Of a stretch of DNA of 64,000 nucleotides, positions 58,576-64,000 are shown in pieces. The notes beneath the pieces were generated by a model that ran no database searches, was not told where the DNA came from, and saw only the letters and a program-made list of their open reading frames with translations. How positions within the stretch are numbered: the stretch's first letter is position 1; every line of letters begins with the position of its first letter. Source of the DNA: Narthecium ossifragum (lineage: Eukaryota; Streptophyta; Magnoliopsida; Dioscoreales; Nartheciaceae); the NCBI GenBank assembly GCA_963920575.1, contig OY986974.1:20378248-20442247 (forward strand). The letters are read 5' to 3'. The position numbers and the translations under genes are program-made.

Positions 58576-58910
58576 AGGATCGATCCTATTGAAGGGGATG
58601 ATCGATCCTTGTATGCTCGAGCGTCGATGAATTCCAGTATCCCGAAGAGGATCGATCCTACTATAGAGAAGGATCGATCCTACTATAGAGAAGGATCGAT
58701 CTTTACAAAATGCGCTCTCAGTCACTGTTGTTTACAAAGTAAGATCGATCTTCTATTCCATTGAAGATCAATCCTATATATCCATAGAGCTGCTACCTCC
58801 TGGAGAGGATCGATCATTTGGAGAGAAGGATCGATCCTCTGATAAAATGCTCTCTGTCTGGAATAATGCAAAGAATGATCAATTATTTAGGCCCTAAATG
58901 ATCGATCCTT
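58576..58910. repeat. AGGATCGATCCT palindrome array in the Copia LTR
   Basis: Eleven ATCGAT or ATCAAT cores are centred at 58581.5, 58603.5, 58653.5, 58675.5, 58697.5, 58746.5, 58769.5, 58811.5, 58832.5, 58880.5 and 58903.5. Neighbours are 21-23 bp apart within groups of two or three, and groups are 42-50 bp apart. It is in the U3 part, upstream of the minus-strand TATA box. Confidence 0.95.
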
Positions 58911-59034
58911 TTCCTGCTGCCGTCATCCTCATGGGAGGAAAGGTCAACACATGTTTCGATGGATATATTTATAATTAATCCAATAAAATAACAAGATTTA
59001 AAAGTTTTTAATTGAGTTGGGACGTATATTATTA

Positions 59035-59577
59035 CTAGTTATGCCCCTGCCACCTGGCAGAGTAATCACCAACCTCACCCCAATAACTCCCTCTCACTAA
59101 ACTCCATCAACCTAGGATTATCATACAATATAGGCTCCACTTAGGACATTCTCCCGTCACGTAGAACAACAAAAGTTTCACTTATATAACCATAGCCTCT
59201 TATAATGATGACTAGTTGTACCCCCTGTCACATGGCAGAGTAACCACCAATCCCACCCAAATGACCACCCAATAACTCTCTCGCACTAAACCCCCTCAAC
59301 ATAGAATTATCATGCCACATAGGCTCCACCTAGAACATTCTCCCGCCATGTAGGATAACAAAAGTTTCACTTATAACCATAGCCTCATATAAGGATGAAT
59401 AGTTGGCAGGGTAACCACCAACCCCATCCCAATAACCACCCAATAACTCCCTCCCACTAAACCCTTCTCAACCTAGGATTATCATGTCACATAGGCTCCA
59501 CCTAGGACATTCTCCCGCCACGTAGGACAATAAAAATTTCACCTATAACCATAGCCTCATATAAGGATGATTACATG
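59035..59577 (+). repeat. About 175-bp tandem repeat, three copies
   Basis: GGCAG(A/G)GTAA(T/C)CACCAA recurs at 59057, 59234 and 59405. CTAGGATTATCAT, ATAGGCTCCACCTAGGACAT and CATTCTCCCGCCACGTAGGA-type segments recur in each copy. Satellite-like unit, moderately diverged. Confidence 0.88.
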
Positions 59578-59599
59578 TGATAATGTAACATCTTCATTG

Positions 59600-59826
59600 C
59601 CAATATCTTCAATTTAAAAGAAAATTTTCCCAGCCTCAAGCTTTTATATTTTTTTTACTCATGATAGAAACCCTCGTTTTCCACAATTTTTCTTCGACCA
59701 GGAAAGTGCAGCTCATGGGATGTTTTGCCGAACCATGTCGACACCAAAATCAAATTTGTTGTATTCTTAATTAAGATCGTATGATGATACTTCGTTTTCA
59801 ATCTTTATCATGCATGCCTCTCAAAT

Positions 59827-59870
<44 letters not shown>

Positions 59871-60982
59871 CTCCTTTTTTTTAAATTTAAGCACAAAGTT
59901 TGTATTGTTTTTCTCTTTTGAGCAGACACAAGGTTTGTATTATTAGTTTCATGACCTACATATTTGTTGCACCTTGAAGATCGTAGGATGATACATCGTT
60001 TTCAATCTTTAGAATAGTGCTTATCATGCCTCTCATATATGGCAGCTCCTCGGCTCCTTTTTTTAGAGTTCAAGCACGATTTTTTATTCTTAATTTCATG
60101 ATCCACACGTATTTTTGTTTAACCTTGGTTAATTTGGATATAGTTGTTGCCAGACAAGTATCCGGTGGACAGAGTGGACGAAATTAGGTACTCATCATTT
60201 GAATACATTATGCTAGCTTTGTTACGTTGCTGTTGAAACAAAGCCATCTCAATTGATTCATTATGCATGGTTTCGCTGTTAGATATGAAGAAGTTAGGTG
60301 TATGATCACGCATGCATGCTCTACCCAAATTAGCTCTCTTCCTGCAAACACTAGGGGGTCAATGATATATATTGATACCTAAAATGGGTGGTAGAGATAC
60401 TTAATATGGTTGTAACACTAATTTACGCTGGAATAATCAGAATATGAGTTGTTTGCTTCCACCAATCCAATCAGATGAAACATACCTAACATCTAAAATC
60501 GGATGCAACTCAAAATTAATCTTAGAACCAATTAATTCAAGTTTCATCAGCGATATAGGATTTATGTAGTTAAATGTAGTTAGCTATTGATTATAAATTG
60601 ATACATGTGTTAGCGTGGAAATTTAACCGTTGACCGGTCAAATAGTTAAGGTCAAAATTACCTAACACTCAAGAATCAGGAGATTGTGGTAAAGCTCAAC
60701 TCCTTCAAACTATGTTCGAATATAGATGTCAAGCTAAATAGAAATCTAGATTGAACCTAATTTAATAGTCTAATAAGACTAATTATCAGCATTAAATCTA
60801 AATTAATCTTAAATTAATCTACTGCAAATGAGAAATTACCTAAAATTGATAAGTTAATCTAGAAAGCAATAAAAATCATCCTAAATTACTAAATTAAGGA
60901 AAAGATTAATTTAAACCTATTGCTTAACTTAATCTAAATCAAGATACTAAAGCTCTTAAATTAAACTAATCTAAAGAAAACA
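59600..60982. other. AT-rich spacer
   Basis: Apart from the TA repeat, it holds only short open frames without domains. The last 400 bp are rich in TTAAT-type A/T runs directly before the Gypsy LTR. Confidence 0.5.
59829..59868 (+). repeat. TA dinucleotide microsatellite
   Basis: About 19-20 uninterrupted TA units. Confidence 0.97.
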
Positions 60983-61009
60983 TGTAGACACCAATTTTGA
61001 CTAAGGTCA

Positions 61010-61975
61010 AATTTTGGAGTATTTACGAAATTGCCCCTACTCGTCTTAAACACTCCTCAAAGACACATCACCAAGCAAACAGACCCGAATGCTCATAGAG
61101 CGCACATATATTGCTCTATATGCGATTCTCCACGGTTTTGATGGTATCCTACACAAATCGGGAGAACAAAGGGCGTTTTGGTAATTTTACCCGCCCAAGG
61201 GTATTTTAGGAATTCAGGGCAAAATACATTCCTGGACTCTCTAAAATATCCTATCATAACCCTATATAGCTTTTACGACATCCTACAAAAGCTAAGTAGA
61301 CTCGGGGGCATTTTGGTAATTTTGCCCACCTGGGGTATTTTGGGAATTTTGACTAAAATACGTGTTCAGGATTCCTACAATATCTAAGAAATATCCCCGT
61401 ATGGTTTTTATAACATCTTATACAAACCGAAAGCATAAAAGGTATTTCGGTAAGTTTTACCTTCTAGGGGTATTTTGGTCATTCTAGCCAAATATAGGCT
61501 TGACCCAACTACAACATTCCAAAATAGTTCATGATGGTTTTGAAGACATCCTATACAAACTAAAACATGAAAAATGGTATTTTGATCATTTAGCCCCCCG
61601 GGGGTATTTTGGTCATTTACTCTAAAATGCATATTTTCCACGTACACAGGACAAATATGTCCTCCGCCCTTTAAAGTATCATCTACTTTAGGGGTATTAT
61701 TGTCCAAAACATATATGGACTTTACACCAACCAAAGCACCAAAAGGGTATTTTGGTAATTTCACCCTCATATCAGCCTTTGTAAAGCTTCGATAGCATCC
61801 TACACAAGCTATGGGGGGCGAGGGTATTTTGGTCATCTAGGGGTATAATGGTCCGAAAATATATGTAAAGGCACCTCTATCTGCTTTGGGGGTATTTCGG
61901 TCCAAAAACATATATGAAAAAGGGTATTCTGGTAATTTACCATTGCCCAAGGGCATTAAGGTAAATTATCTACGA
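61010..61975 (+). repeat. About 135-bp degenerate repeats with GGTATTTTGGT
   Basis: CATCCTACAAAAGCT-type segments recur at about 61145, 61277, 61412, 61547 and 61793 (spacing about 132-135 bp, the last gap twice a shorter unit). Each is followed by GGG(G)TATTTTGGTAATTT. This is the usual U3 tandem-repeat plan of Tat-type LTRs. Confidence 0.8.
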
Positions 61976-62623
61976 CATGTTTAAATATTTGAAAATTCAA
62001 TAAAATATTCAAAATTTGAGCAAACATATAAAATTTGAAACTCAAATTCATGATTCGAATTTGAATTCAAATAGATTTGATATACCCAACCCTAAATCCA
62101 AACTACCTAAATCCTACCCTCTTAACCCCAAATCTCAACTCCCCAGACTAAAATTCAAATCTAAAATCAGCCAAAAGTGTCCATACCTACGTCCAAGCCT
62201 TCCATCAGCATGATAAGATGTGACATGGCATCATATAAATGGAGACTTGGAGTAGGGTTTAGCTTAAGGAAGAGTTCCAAAGGAGCAACATAAGGTAGGG
62301 TGTAGGTTAACAAAAACTTCCGAGGGAACAACATCCATTTTTCCCAACGAATTTGAGCTCCCCTCAGCTCTTTGACACACACGTGTCTTCCAAATAAATG
62401 AGAAGATTCCAATCTCCTCTCAAACCGAGAATATCTCAGCCAACTAACCACTTTTCGAAATTCGACCAGCCCGCCGAAACCTCTCCAAAACACCTATAAA
62501 TAGAGGTGGAGGGGGTGAAGAGAAAGAGACCGGACGAGAGGCATTTGAGAGCAAAGCCACACTCTGAAAGAAAGGAGGCTGAGCTCTGAAAATCTAAAAT
62601 TTATTCTTCGCGTTCTTCGTGTT

Positions 62624-62822
62624 CTAGAAAGTTCTTCAAGAGATAGCACAACCCACGTGGACTTCAATCCACCCGTTGGGAGTGGCTATTGATTCTTGAA
62701 GTTCTTCAAGAGATAACAGTTGGGAGTGGCTATTGATTCTTGAAGTTCTTCAAGAAATAGCAAAACCCACGTGGACTTCAATCCACCCGCTGGGAGTCGC
62801 TATTGATTCTTGAAGTTTCTTC
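62624..62822 (+). repeat. 90-bp leader tandem repeat
   Basis: GAAGTTCTTCAAGAGATA, CCCACGTGGACTTCAATCCA and GGGAGTGGCTATTGATTC are repeated, with two near-complete and one partial copy, just downstream of the TATA box (within the transcribed part of the LTR). Confidence 0.88.
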
Positions 62823-63249
62823 AACTCTGGAAATCCTTCACCAACTTTTGGAGATCTTAAAGCAACTCCTTCATCAACTCCCAATGGTCCGACACCAAGT
62901 CTTCCAGCAGCTCCTGAAGGATCCACAGCAAGCCCACCACCAACTCCTAGAGCAAGTCCTTCATCAAATCGACGAGGTCCTACAACAAATTCTTCAGCTC
63001 TTGGGGTTCCCCCAACCGAGCCTCTATCAATTTTGAAGACCTGCAGCAACTCCCAGGAGATTAAGAAGGAAGACCAAGGTAGATCAACACCAACAAAGGT
63101 GAGGGTGGAGGCTCCGCCTCCACCCAATACCCTTCTACTGCTTCTTTTTTTTAGATGATGTAATAGGATTTTGAGTCTCGGATCCTTAATTAGGGGTCTT
63201 CCCTACGGGGATGTAAATGATGAGTTGCCAGTCTCATCATGAGTATGCA

Positions 63250-64000
63250 TGTCCAAAGAGAAAGAGATATGCAGCTTGTGATGATACAGGGAACTCAGGA
63301 GTGTTGTTCTCACAATCTCCCACCACATGTAAATCGACTTTTGATCACAATAAAATGGGCAAACATCTCACCCCGAGATAGCGATTTTATTGCCGAACAA
63401 AACAGTAAAGAATTTTCTAAGGAAAACAATAAAGAAAACATCATAAAATCTAATCCTATATTAATTATCTAAGAACAGTAATTTGAACTATATTATGCAG
63501 AAAAAGAGAAACTAAAGACGGAAGAAACGTATTTTGAATTTCATTAAATAAAATTAACTTACATGAATAAGAAACATTCTAAAAAGAAAGAACTCAGGCC
63601 CGTAAGCTCTGTGATAGATTTTCGAGAGAGATTACATAGTGAAAGAGAAGACTATTTATATTAGAGCGGTTTGATAACTTCCACTCAGCACGTTCTCCGT
63701 CATCTTCCATCTTTCACTATTGATAAGCCGCGTGTTTCATGTTCTCCGATGTTTCCTCATTTCTCCACATCACGGTTTGGCCGATGAAGGTTCTCTCTGG
63801 TTGATGAGTTTTCCTATTGTTGCAATGTCATCCTTCTTACCCAATACTCTCTTCTTGCATACTTCTTCATTGTTCTTAGTTGATACCTTTCTTGTCTTTA
63901 AATCATCATCGCCCTTGGCCGATGACTTCCTTATGCAAAGATTATCATCGTCCTTAGTTGATACCTTCCTTTCTTTCTTTTAGCCGATGATCTTTTGTTT
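63250..64000. other. Right window edge, LTR-like repeat, no gene
   Basis: A minus-strand TATA-like TATAAATAGTC at about 63651-63660 and a 39-bp-spaced motif CTTAGTTGATACC / CTTGGCCGATGAC (63876, 63915, 63954) suggest part of another LTR. No coding domain. Confidence 0.45.

Larger units (their letters stand above)
55772..58949 (-). mobile_element. Solo LTR of a Copia-like element, split by a Gypsy solo LTR
   Basis: The pieces 55772-55788 and 58204-58949 together form about 758 bp, with minus-strand ends TGTTGACCTTTCC and GATTCCCCAACA. CATGT flanks it perfectly at 55767-55771 and 58950-58954. On the minus strand it has GGCTATAAATAGAG (about 58504-58517), a TATA box, with an ATCGAT array upstream and a leader rich in CTCTCT motifs downstream. 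No internal region remains. The Copia assignment rests on LTR size and layout only. Confidence 0.88.
60983..63240 (+). mobile_element. Gypsy LTR (Tat-like), right end not determined
   Basis: It starts TGTAGACACCAATTTTGAC, a common start of plant Tat-lineage LTRs. It contains the GGTATTTTGGT repeat block, a TATA box CCTATAAATAG at 62493-62503, a transcribed leader (GAGAGCAAAGCCACACTCTG) and a short tandem repeat. I could not find a clean CA end with a matching TSD (left flank AAACA), so the right end is only approximate. It may be a solo LTR or a full element truncated in the window. Confidence 0.65.

Noticed and set aside
59829..59868. TA run as a regulatory element
   Set aside because: It is an ordinary microsatellite.
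62750..63127. Proline-rich or glutamine-rich protein
   Set aside because: The open frames fall within the transcribed leader of the Tat-like LTR and come from short repeats; no start context or domain.

Overview
This window is nuclear DNA of a flowering plant. It has spliced plant genes (a tau-class glutathione S-transferase and a WVD2-like/TPX2 microtubule protein), FAR1-type Mutator transposase, plant-type Copia and Gypsy LTRs, a Cassandra-type 5S-bearing LTR, an L1-type LINE and many MITEs. I cannot name the species from the sequence.

Only two genes look intact: the tau GST (20292-21566, minus) and the WVD2-like/TPX2 gene (44715-50736 coding, minus, promoter near 52040). Two more GST copies are relics: a rearranged pseudogene (262-964, minus) and an exon-1 fragment inside an inverted promoter duplication (about 30012-30723). 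The three GST copies have been spread apart by transposons.

Layout. 1-2397: GST pseudogene and a run of three perfect hairpins. 2407-12955: a 10.5-kb Mutator-like element (9-bp TSD, about 105-bp TIRs) with a decayed FAR1/MULE transposase, captured pieces of a Dim1/KsgA-type methyltransferase gene, and a solo Gypsy LTR inside the transposase exon. 13318-13684: fold-back MITE. 13809-19743: full-length L1-type LINE (11-bp TSD, A-tail) carrying a GC-rich MITE. 20292-21800: the intact GST and its as-1-like promoter. 22458-26000: long-TIR element with ULP1-protease remnants. 26.1-29.3 kb: MITE-like and tandem repeats, including about 610-bp repeats with a kelch gene fragment. 30.0-30.7 kb: inverted GST promoter. 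30747-37595: Copia element broken by a Cassandra LTR, a miniature TRIM and a SINE. 39.7-43.3 kb: tandem repeats, nested MITEs and a 2.2-kb solo Gypsy LTR. 44.7-52.05 kb: WVD2-like gene. 52.5-58.95 kb: MITEs, a hAT element and a solo Copia LTR that contains a solo Gypsy LTR. 59-64 kb: satellite-like repeats and a Tat-like Gypsy LTR.

The most unusual signal is a shared cis pattern. Palindromic ATCGAT cores repeated every 20-23 bp occur in four LTRs from three unrelated families (Cassandra, two Gypsy, one Copia). It behaves like a recurrent regulatory or protein-binding module acquired independently by different retroelements.
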